64,000 nucleotides of DNA, taken from positions 7,514 to 71,513 of the forward strand of contig CAZCYD010000009.1 of assembly GCA_964502735.1 (NCBI GenBank), written 5' to 3'. The position numbers were made by a program, and so were the translations under genes. This DNA comes from JACKAN01 sp964502735. Its GTDB lineage: Bacteria; Bdellovibrionota; Bdellovibrionia; Bdellovibrionales; UBA1609. Below the pieces are notes generated by a model, which saw only the letters and a list, made by a program, of their open reading frames with translations, ran no database searches and was not told where the DNA came from. This document shows positions 42,436-50,972 of the stretch, piece after piece (position 1 is the first letter of the stretch; each line of letters starts with the position of its first letter).

Positions 42436-43821
42436 ATGGCAAAAATCTACATAAATCGAACTCTCAATATGAAAAAAATAAGTCATATTGGCTTAGACAT
42501 GGACCACACACTAGTCCGTTACAATAGCAAAAATTTTGAGAAATTAGCTCATGAAACCATGCTAAAAAAACTTGTAAATGAAAAGGACTACCCAAAAAAA
42601 ATTTTAGACTTGGAGTTCAAATATGAGGAAGCTATTCGCGGATTGGTCATTGATAAAAATCATGGAAACATCTTAAAGTTAAGTCGCTTTGGTGCCATTC
42701 GTGAAAGCCGGCATGGGTTACACAAAATTGACTATCTTACACAAAAAAAAATATACAAAAGCACCTATGTGGACCTCAGTGACCCCGAGTATATTCCCGT
42801 GGACACCTCCTTTTCTATATCTTATGCCACACTTTATTCCCAACTTGTTGACTTTAAAGATAATGATAAACAGGGAACTGATATTCCTGACTATCACACG
42901 CTAGCTGATGACTTAAACTCTGTTTTAGATAATTCTCATAGAGATGGGAGCATAAAAAATGTAGTGGCCAACAATCTAGAAAATTTTATTATCAAAGATC
43001 CAGAGGTTGTAGCGGGAATACAAAGGTTTCTAAAGCATGGAAAAAAGTTTTTTATTGCTACAAATTCAGAGTTCGACTACACAAAGCTATTACTCGACTA
43101 CGCCATCAATCCCTTCCTCAAAGATGGAGAAACCTGGAGAGATTTGTTTTTTCTTGTCATCACGGGTGCTCAAAAGCCTAGGTTTTTCTATGACAACCTC
43201 AAGTTCTTAAAAATTGATCCTGACACTGGCCTTATGTCAAATCTTGGGACTAAAAAGATTAGTGATGGTGTCTACCAGGGAGGATGTGCCAGACAATTGA
43301 CTGACGATCTGGGACTCGAACCCGATGAGATTTTGTATGTTGGCGATCATATTTATGGAGATATTCTCAGACTAAAAAAAGACTGTGCTTGGAGGACTGC
43401 ACTTGTTGTTGAAGAAATTGAGGATGAAGTGAACATCCTAAAAAATAACAAGCCCATCTCAGATAAAATATCTGAGTTGATGAATAAAAAAATTCCGGTC
43501 GAAAGAGAACTCGAAAAATTAATTTCAAGAAAAATTGAATTACAAGATGGAACTGTACAACCAAGAATCGATGAGCTTCTACAAGAGATCAATTCGATTG
43601 ACAAACAAATTGCACCCCTAATTCACCAACAGAACCAAGAACACAATCCACTCTGGGGTGAACTTATGAGAGCCGGAATTGAAGAAAGCTACTTCGCCTA
43701 TCAGGTAGAACGTTTCGCTTGTATATACATGTCAAAGCTCTTTCATCTTTTAGACATCTCACCAAGGGCTTACTTTCGCTCCCCGAGAAGACTGATGGCT
43801 CACGATCTAGATAGCTTATAA
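42436..43821 (+). CDS. HAD-IG family 5'-nucleotidase
   Basis: A 461-residue HAD-superfamily hydrolase of the eukaryote-like cytosolic 5'-nucleotidase type. The nucleophile motif is GLDMDHTLVRY (Asp21, Asp23), motif II is FIATNS, and motif IV is ILYVGDHIYGDIL. The length and the long cap region (residues about 60-200) match the HAD-IG 5'-nucleotidase family. A second ATG at 42469 is in frame near HIGLDMDH, but the longer N-terminus fits the family. It starts four bases after the rhodanese stop. Nucleotide specificity is not visible. Confidence 0.88.
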   Translation: MAKIYINRTLNMKKISHIGLDMDHTLVRYNSKNFEKLAHETMLKKLVNEKDYPKKILDLEFKYEEAIRGLVIDKNHGNILKLSRFGAIRESRHGLHKIDYLTQKKIYKSTYVDLSDPEYIPVDTSFSISYATLYSQLVDFKDNDKQGTDIPDYHTLADDLNSVLDNSHRDGSIKNVVANNLENFIIKDPEVVAGIQRFLKHGKKFFIATNSEFDYTKLLLDYAINPFLKDGETWRDLFFLVITGAQKPRFFYDNLKFLKIDPDTGLMSNLGTKKISDGVYQGGCARQLTDDLGLEPDEILYVGDHIYGDILRLKKDCAWRTALVVEEIEDEVNILKNNKPISDKISELMNKKIPVERELEKLISRKIELQDGTVQPRIDELLQEINSIDKQIAPLIHQQNQEHNPLWGELMRAGIEESYFAYQVERFACIYMSKLFHLLDISPRAYFRSPRRLMAHDLDSL

Positions 43822-43857
43822 CTACCCGCGGATTTGGATTCACAAGATTCTAACAAA

Positions 43858-44811
43858 TCAGAATTCGACTATTCGACGAATTTCCTTAAAGTTACTTACT
43901 GAGCCCAACAACCGAGGGTCCAACCCTAAACTTTCAACTATAGAATTTAAGTCAGCCTCAATCTGATGAGGCAAAGGTTCGGGTGCAAAGTTTAAATTGA
44001 ATCGAACGCCTTCAGCCTTTGCACGACTCACCAAACTTTTTTGCAATTCAAATGGAACAAAATAAGCAAATATCTCAGCCGCTAACACAACGGCCTCATA
44101 ATTCAGATAAGTAACTTTATTCCTCTTGATATATTTAAGTGGGAACACTTTGGAGAATTTTTCCCAGTTATTTTCCATATACTGAAAGTAATAAGCTTTT
44201 GCTAAAGATCTGAATAATAATAGCATCTGAGGATAGGGAGCTAGATTCTGTAAATTTAACTTAATATGGCTAACCCCCGCTTGATCAGATCTTGTGCCGG
44301 TCGTAACGGGAATGAATGTAGCTTCTTTGTAACTTACGGCAGCTTCTCCATTTGTGCCCTCGTAAACGATTCCACCTGTCAAAAAAAGTTTGGGTATAGA
44401 GTGTGTATGCCGAAAGCTAGATGCGCTCTCCATAGTCGATAAATTTTTGTCCATCATCATCTCATCTAAAAGTTCTACTTTTACGCTTGGATTGTTCAAA
44501 ACTTGAACAAGTTTTATCAGAACTGGGTCAGAAATTTCTAGACTCAACAAATCTTTTAAATGGGCAGTTAGCGTTTCAAAGGATGCCAATTGTTTCTCTA
44601 CAATTTTATAAGACCCATTCAGGCTCAAGGTTTGTTCACAACCAAGGCCCACAGTTCTGAGCGAACGACTGTATTCCCCTTTTTTATTTCCAGCCCAGCT
44701 TTTCGTAGAGATCAAACTCGAACCGGCATATACAAGAAAAATAAAACCAAAAAGAGTATTAACCAAAAGTTTTTTAGTTAAAAAACACGACTGCAGATCT
44801 TTCAATTTCAC
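43858..44811 (-). CDS. exported protein of unknown function
   Basis: A 317-residue protein with a signal peptide or anchor (LVNTLFGFIFLVYAGSSLISTKSWA). The mature part has one cysteine (GLGCEQT). It has a SSFRHTHSIPKLFLTGGIVYEGTNGEAAVSY segment and a helical C-terminus ending ESLGLDPRLLGSVSNFKEIRRI. I do not recognise a family. It is convergent with the 5'-nucleotidase and monocistronic. Its mixture of polar and hydrophobic residues suits a soluble periplasmic protein. Confidence 0.55.
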   Translation of the reverse strand: MKLKDLQSCFLTKKLLVNTLFGFIFLVYAGSSLISTKSWAGNKKGEYSRSLRTVGLGCEQTLSLNGSYKIVEKQLASFETLTAHLKDLLSLEISDPVLIKLVQVLNNPSVKVELLDEMMMDKNLSTMESASSFRHTHSIPKLFLTGGIVYEGTNGEAAVSYKEATFIPVTTGTRSDQAGVSHIKLNLQNLAPYPQMLLLFRSLAKAYYFQYMENNWEKFSKVFPLKYIKRNKVTYLNYEAVVLAAEIFAYFVPFELQKSLVSRAKAEGVRFNLNFAPEPLPHQIEADLNSIVESLGLDPRLLGSVSNFKEIRRIVEF

Positions 44812-44926
44812 CCTCCTTATTCAAAGGTGGCTATTGTGAACACTTGCCAAAACCAGTAACGTATAGCATTATTTTGTTTGCATGGGCAATTGAAAGCTCT
44901 ATTGTGTGTACAAATTACAATTGTAT

Positions 44927-45646
44927 TTAAGGGGTGAAGAAGACGGCAAACTTTTGAGTGCTAAACTGCTCTAAGGTTGCCGTTAAATTTTCTCGCGCCA
45001 GTTTTTTTGAAAAATATTTGCGCGAGATTTTCTCACTCAGGCAAATCAACTGATTAGAGAGATCTTTGTCCTCATGAGAACACGTTCGCGGCCAAACTTG
45101 AAGTTCGGATTCTTCCAAAAAAAAATAACTCTGAAATATGGCTATCAAAGGACGACCTCCTAATATTTCACTATCTATGTATTCTTTAAGCTCAGTGAGG
45201 CTTTCGTATGTCTTCAAATTCGTGTGAAAAATTAACTTTTTGCCCGCATTCTCACCTCGCAAATACTCCCGCACATATTCGATGGCCAAGTGCGGATTAT
45301 TGCTATCTAACACACGATCAAAACTGTAGTGTTCTTGTATAGACTCTGGCCTCTTCACCTCTAGAAGATCTAATTCATATTTATTATATTTCGCCATTGC
45401 TGCAAGTACTCCTGCCCAAATCTTATCGTGCCCAGATAACTGAGGATGACTCACAAAAATAATAATTGAACTCTCATTTAGATTAGGAAAAAGCCTCTGA
45501 TAAATAGCCTGTCCTATATGCATGTGATTTTCAAACTTGCTGGGTTTGATTAACCGAACAGGCTTGGGTTGGATTCCGACAATTGACAATAACAACAAAG
45601 CAAATCCAATAGACACTGCCAAACCCAAATAAAGCCATATTTTCAT
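44927..45646 (-). CDS. membrane-anchored protein of unknown function
   Basis: A 239-residue protein with an N-terminal transmembrane anchor (IWLYLGLAVSIGFALLLLSIVGI) and a cytoplasm- or periplasm-facing domain. There are HMHIGQAIYQRLFPNLNESSIIIFVSHPQL, KKLIFHTNLKTYESL and two nearby cysteines (RTCSHED, LICLSE). No known family is seen. It is separate from the gene at 43858 and from the pan operon. A hairpin element copy 2 lies upstream. Confidence 0.5.
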   Translation of the reverse strand: MKIWLYLGLAVSIGFALLLLSIVGIQPKPVRLIKPSKFENHMHIGQAIYQRLFPNLNESSIIIFVSHPQLSGHDKIWAGVLAAMAKYNKYELDLLEVKRPESIQEHYSFDRVLDSNNPHLAIEYVREYLRGENAGKKLIFHTNLKTYESLTELKEYIDSEILGGRPLIAIFQSYFFLEESELQVWPRTCSHEDKDLSNQLICLSEKISRKYFSKKLARENLTATLEQFSTQKFAVFFTP

Positions 45647-46127
45647 CTTCTACACGCTCCCAATCATTGATCTCTACCGTCTAACGAACCATCTAAAACC
45701 TTAATTGCCAGAAAAGCAACTCTATCGATCTAGTTTAAAAGCCAACCCAAGGAGGCATATCAAATAAAATGATTGAAAAGGCATCGTGAAGAGTGACACC
45801 TATTCCAAAAAATAATCGCCTAAAATTTTGTGAATGCGCCTCATGCTCACACAGCCGCAGCCTTGAGGCTGCGGAACTGCGCGTGAGGCGAATTCACAAA
45901 ATTTTAGGCGATTATTTTTTGGAATAGGTATGATCACAGCAAAGCGGAAACTTGCCCTCGTCAGTAAAGGGCTTGAGAAAAGTTTGATGCATTTTATTCA
46001 TGAATTTAGATTTATATAATCACCATATATATTAAGCTCTTAATGTGTAGCGTAATTTTTATTTCCAATATGTAGCCCGTGTTTTTACATTTATGTTATA
46101 AGTTCAGTAAACACATAGGACTTGATC
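45647..46127. other. divergent intergenic region with hairpin element copy 2
   Basis: 481 bases between the unknown anchored protein (leftward) and panG (rightward). The hairpin element occupies 45798-45929. The remaining sequence has no ORF; the panG promoter should lie near its right end, but I cannot identify it with confidence. Confidence 0.85.
45798..45929. repeat. 132-bp hairpin element, copy 2
   Basis: Arms 45798-45846 pair with 45881-45929 over 49 positions with one G-A mismatch (45836 with 45891) and one G-T wobble (45844 with 45883). The apical stem and TTGA loop are identical to copy 1, and the central 45 bases differ at only a single position. The outer arms are changed in pairs relative to copy 1, e.g. 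a T-A in copy 1 (41310/41399) is C-G here (45819/45908). Confidence 0.95.
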
Positions 46128-46958
46128 ATGAATAGACAGGTACCCACAAAATTCAAATACCTCATATTGGGGTCTGGCAAGCTTGCCAAAAACCTCGGGT
46201 GGTATTTTGATCTCCTGCACATCCCCTATCTTAAATGGTCGCGACAACTCTCGCGAGAAGAGGTCCATAAAACCCAAATTTCAACCCCGGAAACCACCAA
46301 GATCCCAAGATCTCACAATTTAAACGTAGAAACTTTACTCTCTAACCCTCAAAAAATACCCAGCTCATTACAAATAGCTATTGAAAAATGCTCCCATGTT
46401 CTCCTGGCCATCTCCGACAATGCTCTTCATGAGTTTGTAAAGCAACTTCCAAAAAACAAAATTATTATTCACTTCTCGGGCAACTTGAGTCTTAGCCCAG
46501 CATACGGCGTTCATCCACTTATGACCTTTACAGAAAATCTACAGAGTCTTGATTTTTATAAAAAAATTCCATTTGTCGTCGAAGAAAACCCTGCTCGTCT
46601 CGGATTAAGAGATCTTATTCATGAGCTTGACAACCCTTGGACATTTATAAAGTCCCAAGACAAACCCCTTTATCATGCGATGTGTGTAGTTGGCGGAAAC
46701 TTCACAAATATCTTGTGGAGAGAAGTTCACAAAATTTTTTCTGAGAACATCAACATCCCAGCTCATTTTCTAAAACCATATATTGAAGCCACCTTCCACA
46801 ATATTATACAAAACCCTCAAAATAGTTTAACTGGACCCTTACAAAGAAAAGACCTAGTCACCATTGAAAACAACATCAAAGCTCTAAATCCCACGGGCTT
46901 ATCTCCTCTTTACCGAGAGTTTTTAAAACTGCATCAGGCCCACAATAAGGAGTTCTAA
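46128..46958 (+). CDS. panG: PanG-type ketopantoate reductase (DUF2520 Rossmann protein)
   Basis: A 276-residue protein with an N-terminal Rossmann motif (YLILGSGKLAKNLGWYF) and the DUF2520 C-terminal domain: FSGNLSLSPAYGVHPLMTFTE, then LYHAMCVVGGNFTNILW. This is the COG5495/DUF2520 family. PanG of Francisella (FTT1388), described as a ketopantoate reductase, belongs to this type. It is directly in front of panB here, so the function fits context. ATG 46128 follows AGGA at seven bases; a TTG at 46122 is less likely. It is a different family from PanE and IlvC. Confidence 0.82.
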   Translation: MNRQVPTKFKYLILGSGKLAKNLGWYFDLLHIPYLKWSRQLSREEVHKTQISTPETTKIPRSHNLNVETLLSNPQKIPSSLQIAIEKCSHVLLAISDNALHEFVKQLPKNKIIIHFSGNLSLSPAYGVHPLMTFTENLQSLDFYKKIPFVVEENPARLGLRDLIHELDNPWTFIKSQDKPLYHAMCVVGGNFTNILWREVHKIFSENINIPAHFLKPYIEATFHNIIQNPQNSLTGPLQRKDLVTIENNIKALNPTGLSPLYREFLKLHQAHNKEF

Positions 46959-46960
46959 TC

Positions 46961-47749
46961 ATGAATATCTTAGATCTTCAAAAAATGAAAAATAACGGAC
47001 AGAAAATATCTATGATCACTTGCTACGACTATTGGAGTGCCAAAATTATTGACCAGTCTGATATCCACATCCTACTTGTGGGTGACAGTGCTGCCAATGT
47101 TATTCATGGCCACAACTCAACAATTCCCATTGATACACAAACAATGGCCATGCACGTATCTGCCGTTTCTAAAGGAAGTCCCCGCAAGTTTATCGTTGGT
47201 GACATGCCCTTTCTTAGTTACCGCAAGGGTCTGACTTACAATATGAAGCAGATTGAAAAAATTATGAAAGCCGGAGCCCATTCCGTAAAAATTGAAGGTG
47301 CCATAGGAAATTTAGATCTCATAAAACATTGCGTAAGCTCTGGCATTCCCGTAATGGGGCATTTAGGTTTAACACCCCAATCCATTCATCAGCTTGGAGG
47401 GTTTAAAGTTCAAGGTCGAGAAGCGGAACAGGCCGAGATTATAATTAAAAATTCTCAACTTCTTGAAGATGCGGGCTGTTTTTCTCTAGTTTTGGAGTGC
47501 GTGCCTTCTGAATTGGCAAACACAATAAGCAAACGTCTCAAAATCCCCACAATAGGCATTGGAGCGGGACCTCATACTGACGGACAAGTTCTTGTCATGC
47601 ACGATATGCTTGGACTGAATGAGGGGTTTAAGCCCAAATTTTTAAGGCAATTTTTGGATGGAAAGTCTCTTTTACTCCAAGCCTTCAATGATTTTCACAA
47701 TGCCGTCACTGAAAAAAGTTTTCCTACAGTTGAGGAAAGTTATGAATAA
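46961..47749 (+). CDS. panB: 3-methyl-2-oxobutanoate hydroxymethyltransferase
   Basis: First step of pantothenate synthesis: adds a hydroxymethyl group from methylene-tetrahydrofolate to 2-oxoisovalerate to give ketopantoate. It is 262 residues with the signature MITCYDYWSAKI, LLVGDSAANVIHGH, VVGDMPF-like IVGDMPFLSY, AHSVKIEGA, and VMGHLGLTPQSIHQLGGF. The AAGGAG site at 46947-46952 precedes its ATG at eight bases. It starts two bases after the panG stop and overlaps panC by eight bases. Confidence 0.95.
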   Translation: MNILDLQKMKNNGQKISMITCYDYWSAKIIDQSDIHILLVGDSAANVIHGHNSTIPIDTQTMAMHVSAVSKGSPRKFIVGDMPFLSYRKGLTYNMKQIEKIMKAGAHSVKIEGAIGNLDLIKHCVSSGIPVMGHLGLTPQSIHQLGGFKVQGREAEQAEIIIKNSQLLEDAGCFSLVLECVPSELANTISKRLKIPTIGIGAGPHTDGQVLVMHDMLGLNEGFKPKFLRQFLDGKSLLLQAFNDFHNAVTEKSFPTVEESYE

Positions 47750-48509
47750 ACTCTCGATTTTTACTTCAGTTCTAGATTGGCAAAATTTTAGACCTACCCT
47801 GGCTTCGTCTTTTTCTTTTGGTTTTGTTCCTACAATGGGAGCCTTGCATAAGGGGCACCTCTCGTTAGTTGAAAGAAGCTTACAAGAAAACGACAAAACA
47901 TTAGTTAGCATTTTTGTTAACCCCACCCAATTTAATGACAAAAATGATTTTAAAAACTATCCCATCTTAATCGAGCAGGATATAGAACAACTTAAAAGCA
48001 TTGGCTGCGATTTTTTATTACAACCACAATTTGAGGATATATATCCAGATAACTTTAACTTTGAAGTTAGGGAAAAGAGCCTAAGTTCTAGTCTGTGTGG
48101 CAAATCTCGTCCTGGCCATTTTGAAGGTATGTTAACAGTTGTATTAAAGCTTTTAAATATTGCTCAAGCTAATCGAGCCTATTTTGGTGAAAAGGACTAT
48201 CAACAGTACCTTTTAATTAAAAATATGGCTGAGGCTTTTTTTGTTCCAACACAAATAATCTCTCATCAAACTATAAGAGAACCTGATGGCTTAGCCCTGA
48301 GCTCTCGCAATCTGAGATTAGGTTATGAAGCCCGCAAACTGGCTCCTTTCTTCTATAAAGTATTAAGCGAAGCTCCAAACTGCCAATCTGCTATTGAAAA
48401 TTTATTAAGTCGGGGTTTTGAGATCGATTATGTCGAGGAGAAATTTGGTCGTAGATTTGGAGCTGTAATTTTAAATGGAGTGAGGTTAATTGACAATGTC
48501 CAACTATGA
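47742..48509 (+). CDS. panC: pantothenate synthetase
   Basis: Joins pantoate and beta-alanine to pantothenate with ATP. It is 255 residues. Nucleotidyltransferase motifs are FVPTMGALHKGHLSLVE (HKGH), SIFVNPTQFN, GKSRPGHFEGM and AYFGEKDYQQ. ATG 47742 follows GAGGAAAG and lies within the end of panB, so the genes are translationally coupled. A longer frame upstream is the panB overlap. It overlaps the start of coaBC by 14 bases. Confidence 0.94.
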   Translation: MNKLSIFTSVLDWQNFRPTLASSFSFGFVPTMGALHKGHLSLVERSLQENDKTLVSIFVNPTQFNDKNDFKNYPILIEQDIEQLKSIGCDFLLQPQFEDIYPDNFNFEVREKSLSSSLCGKSRPGHFEGMLTVVLKLLNIAQANRAYFGEKDYQQYLLIKNMAEAFFVPTQIISHQTIREPDGLALSSRNLRLGYEARKLAPFFYKVLSEAPNCQSAIENLLSRGFEIDYVEEKFGRRFGAVILNGVRLIDNVQL

Positions 48510-49716
48510 CTCAGACAACTCTAGATCAAATATTCTACTTAAGGTAAGTGCATCTGTTGCAGCTTACAAAGCTGTGTACCTGGCCTCTGAATTGGTTAAA
48601 AATGGCCACCAAGTTCAGGTGGTCGGAACTCCTCAATCTAAAAATTTTGTGGGCGCTTCAACATGGGAAGGAATTACTCAAAATCCTTATTTAGATGATA
48701 TCTACTCCACTGGAGGTGCCCACCAACATATTCATCTTGATCGTTGGGCTGATCTTATTTTACTAGCTCCAGCAACTGCCAATACACTTAACAAAATGTC
48801 CAGCGGTATTGGCGACAACTTGGTAACTAATCTTTTTTTAGCTCACGACTTTAATAAACCCTATATTGTTGTGCCCGCAATGAATGAAAAAATGCTTATA
48901 CACCCTTCAACACAGTTTTCTGTGCAGAAATTAAAACAATGGGGTTTAATATTTGTAGAACCACAAGATGGCCCACTGGCCTGCGGAGAAAAGGGGCTCG
49001 GGCGCATGTCTGAGCCTGAATATGTATTAACAGTTGTTCAACATGAGCTTCATAAAAGAATCTCTTCCAAAGGTAAAAGGCTAAATGTTCTAGTTACTGG
49101 AGGAGGAACTCGAGAATCCATTGATGATGTGAGAGTGTTGACAAATACAAGCACTGGCAAAACTTCTGCACAGATCGCAGATTACTGCTACACCCAAGGT
49201 CATGATGTCACTCTGCTGACAGCCGAGAGTGCAACAAGACCCAAGTCCCCAATAAAGATAAAAACCTTTAACGACTACACCTCATTAGAGAAATCTCTGT
49301 TAAGCGAGATTCAAGAAGTAAAATATGATATTGTTTTTCATGCAGCAGCTGTTAGCGACTATAGTCTTAGAATTCCACACATGGGAAAGCTCAACTCTTC
49401 TCAAGACAAGTTAATTATAGAGCTAGAAAAAAATGAAAAGATTGTGGATAAGATTAAAAAGCAGAGTTCTAATCCCAACCTCAAGCTGGTTGCATTCAAG
49501 CTGACCTCCAGCTCCTGCCCTGAGGTTCAGCGTACTGCAATTACAAATCTTTTTGCTCACAGCTCTACAGACTGGATTGTACATAATGATTACAAAGAGA
49601 TAAATATTGGCAAACCTTGTTATACCCTGTACAAAAACCAAGTCCAAAACAGTTTGGGGGCTTTTTCTAAACCAAAGGACTTTGCTAAAGCCATTTTAGA
49701 TGAGGTGAATTTATGA
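48496..49716 (+). CDS. coaBC: bifunctional phosphopantothenoylcysteine decarboxylase/phosphopantothenate-cysteine ligase
   Basis: Two domains of CoA synthesis. The CoaC half has IHLDRWADLILLAPATANTL (catalytic His), IVVPAMNEKML and GPLACGEKGLGRM (active-site Cys). The CoaB half has VLVTGGGTRESIDDVRVLTNTSTGK, HAAAVSDYS and DWIVHNDYKE. The first glycine loop reads ASVAAYKA rather than GGIAAYKA. Start could be TTG 48490 or ATG 48496. At 406 residues it is normal. Overlaps the panC stop and touches coaX (ATGA). Confidence 0.92.
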   Translation: MSNYDSDNSRSNILLKVSASVAAYKAVYLASELVKNGHQVQVVGTPQSKNFVGASTWEGITQNPYLDDIYSTGGAHQHIHLDRWADLILLAPATANTLNKMSSGIGDNLVTNLFLAHDFNKPYIVVPAMNEKMLIHPSTQFSVQKLKQWGLIFVEPQDGPLACGEKGLGRMSEPEYVLTVVQHELHKRISSKGKRLNVLVTGGGTRESIDDVRVLTNTSTGKTSAQIADYCYTQGHDVTLLTAESATRPKSPIKIKTFNDYTSLEKSLLSEIQEVKYDIVFHAAAVSDYSLRIPHMGKLNSSQDKLIIELEKNEKIVDKIKKQSSNPNLKLVAFKLTSSSCPEVQRTAITNLFAHSSTDWIVHNDYKEINIGKPCYTLYKNQVQNSLGAFSKPKDFAKAILDEVNL

Positions 49717-50507
49717 TTCTATGTTTAGATGTTGGGAACAGCCAAATACATGGTGGCCTATTTAACGGCGAAAACTTAGAGTTACAATTTCGAAGAACCA
49801 CGCGCCATGGAGCAACCTCTGATGAGTTTGGCATTTTTTTGAGATCAGTTCTTCGAGAAAACGATCTTGACCCAACAAAGATTTCAAAAATTGCCATTTG
49901 CACAGTTGTTCCGGAAGTCCTTCATTCGTTAAAAAATGCTTGCCTGAAGTATTTTAACATAAATCCATTTATACTTCAGGCTGGTGTAAAAACTGGATTA
50001 AAAATCAAATACAAAAACCCCTTAGAAGTTGGTGCCGATAGGATTGCCAATGCCATTGCCGCCTCACACCTTTATCCAAATCAAAATTTAGTTGTTATCG
50101 ATTTTGGTACAGCAACAACATTTTGTGCTATAAACGAGAAAAGAGAGTATTTAGGTGGAGTGATTCTACCTGGACTCAAAATTTCTATGTCGGCCTTAGA
50201 ATCCAACACGTCGAAATTGCCCGCCGTAGAAATCGTTGTTCCCAACAACCTCGTTGGAAAATCAACCGTTGAAAGTATTCAGTCTGGATTATTTTATGGT
50301 GGCCTCGGGGCCGTAAAAGAAATTAAACAGCTTATAATCCAGGAAGCCTTTCATGGAAAAAAGCCTGTCGTATTAGCCACCGGCGGATTTGCAAGTTTAT
50401 TTTTTGAGGCTCTTGAAAAAAGAATTATTGAAAAGGACCTTTTTGATGCTGAAATTCCTGATCTGGTACTAAAAGGACTTTTCCTATCACTAAAGATGAA
50501 CACTTAA
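49713..50507 (+). CDS. coaX: type III pantothenate kinase
   Basis: Phosphorylates pantothenate at the start of the CoA pathway; type III enzymes have the ASKHA fold. It has MILCLDVGNSQIHGGLF (phosphate-1 motif DVGNS), LEVGADRIANAIAA, VVIDFGTATTFCAI and GLVATGGFASLFF-like VLATGGFAS. 264 residues is standard. It overlaps the coaBC stop as ATGA and is followed after 15 bases by panD. Confidence 0.94.
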   Translation: MILCLDVGNSQIHGGLFNGENLELQFRRTTRHGATSDEFGIFLRSVLRENDLDPTKISKIAICTVVPEVLHSLKNACLKYFNINPFILQAGVKTGLKIKYKNPLEVGADRIANAIAASHLYPNQNLVVIDFGTATTFCAINEKREYLGGVILPGLKISMSALESNTSKLPAVEIVVPNNLVGKSTVESIQSGLFYGGLGAVKEIKQLIIQEAFHGKKPVVLATGGFASLFFEALEKRIIEKDLFDAEIPDLVLKGLFLSLKMNT

Positions 50508-50522
50508 TGGAGGGTATGGAAG

Positions 50523-50864
50523 ATGAGAATTACTCTTTTAAAATCTAAAATCCACAGAGCTACTGTTACAGATGCGGATTTGAACTACGAAGGATCAGTG
50601 TCTATTGATCCTCGCCTTTGTGACCTGGCTCACCTTAGACTTTTCGAAAAAGTTGAAATTTATAACTGTAACACTGGAGCCAGATTTGCGACCTATGTCA
50701 TTCATGGTAAACCGGGTGAAGTTTGCTTAAACGGGGCCGCCGCCAGACTTGTGCATAAAGGTGATAAAGTTATCATATGTAGTTTTGCTGAGTTCGAACC
50801 CAATGAAGCGGACAACTATGAACCCCAATTGGTATTTGTAGATGATTCTAATTGCCCCAAGTGA
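50523..50864 (+). CDS. panD: aspartate 1-decarboxylase proenzyme
   Basis: Makes beta-alanine for pantothenate. The self-processing Gly24-Ser25 site is seen in NYEGSVSIDP; Ser25 becomes the pyruvoyl cofactor. Later motifs are YVIHGKPGEVCLNGAAARL and VIICSFAEF. At 113 residues it is slightly shorter than the E. coli protein (126). It is the last gene of the panG-panB-panC-coaBC-coaX-panD operon, separated from a convergent gene by 108 bases without an obvious terminator. Confidence 0.94.
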   Translation: MRITLLKSKIHRATVTDADLNYEGSVSIDPRLCDLAHLRLFEKVEIYNCNTGARFATYVIHGKPGEVCLNGAAARLVHKGDKVIICSFAEFEPNEADNYEPQLVFVDDSNCPK

Positions 50865-50972
50865 ATCACTAAGAAACTTAAAAATACTTATGACTATAAA
50901 ACCCCTTACCCATATTTATATTCTCCTGTGATAGTCTCAGTTTAGCACCCTCCAAAACTACCAGATGAAAGC

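Noticed and set aside
41289..45929. Integron attC site or CRISPR repeat
   Set aside because: No attC core sites, no integrase and no repeat-spacer pattern; two copies 4.5 kb apart do not fit either.
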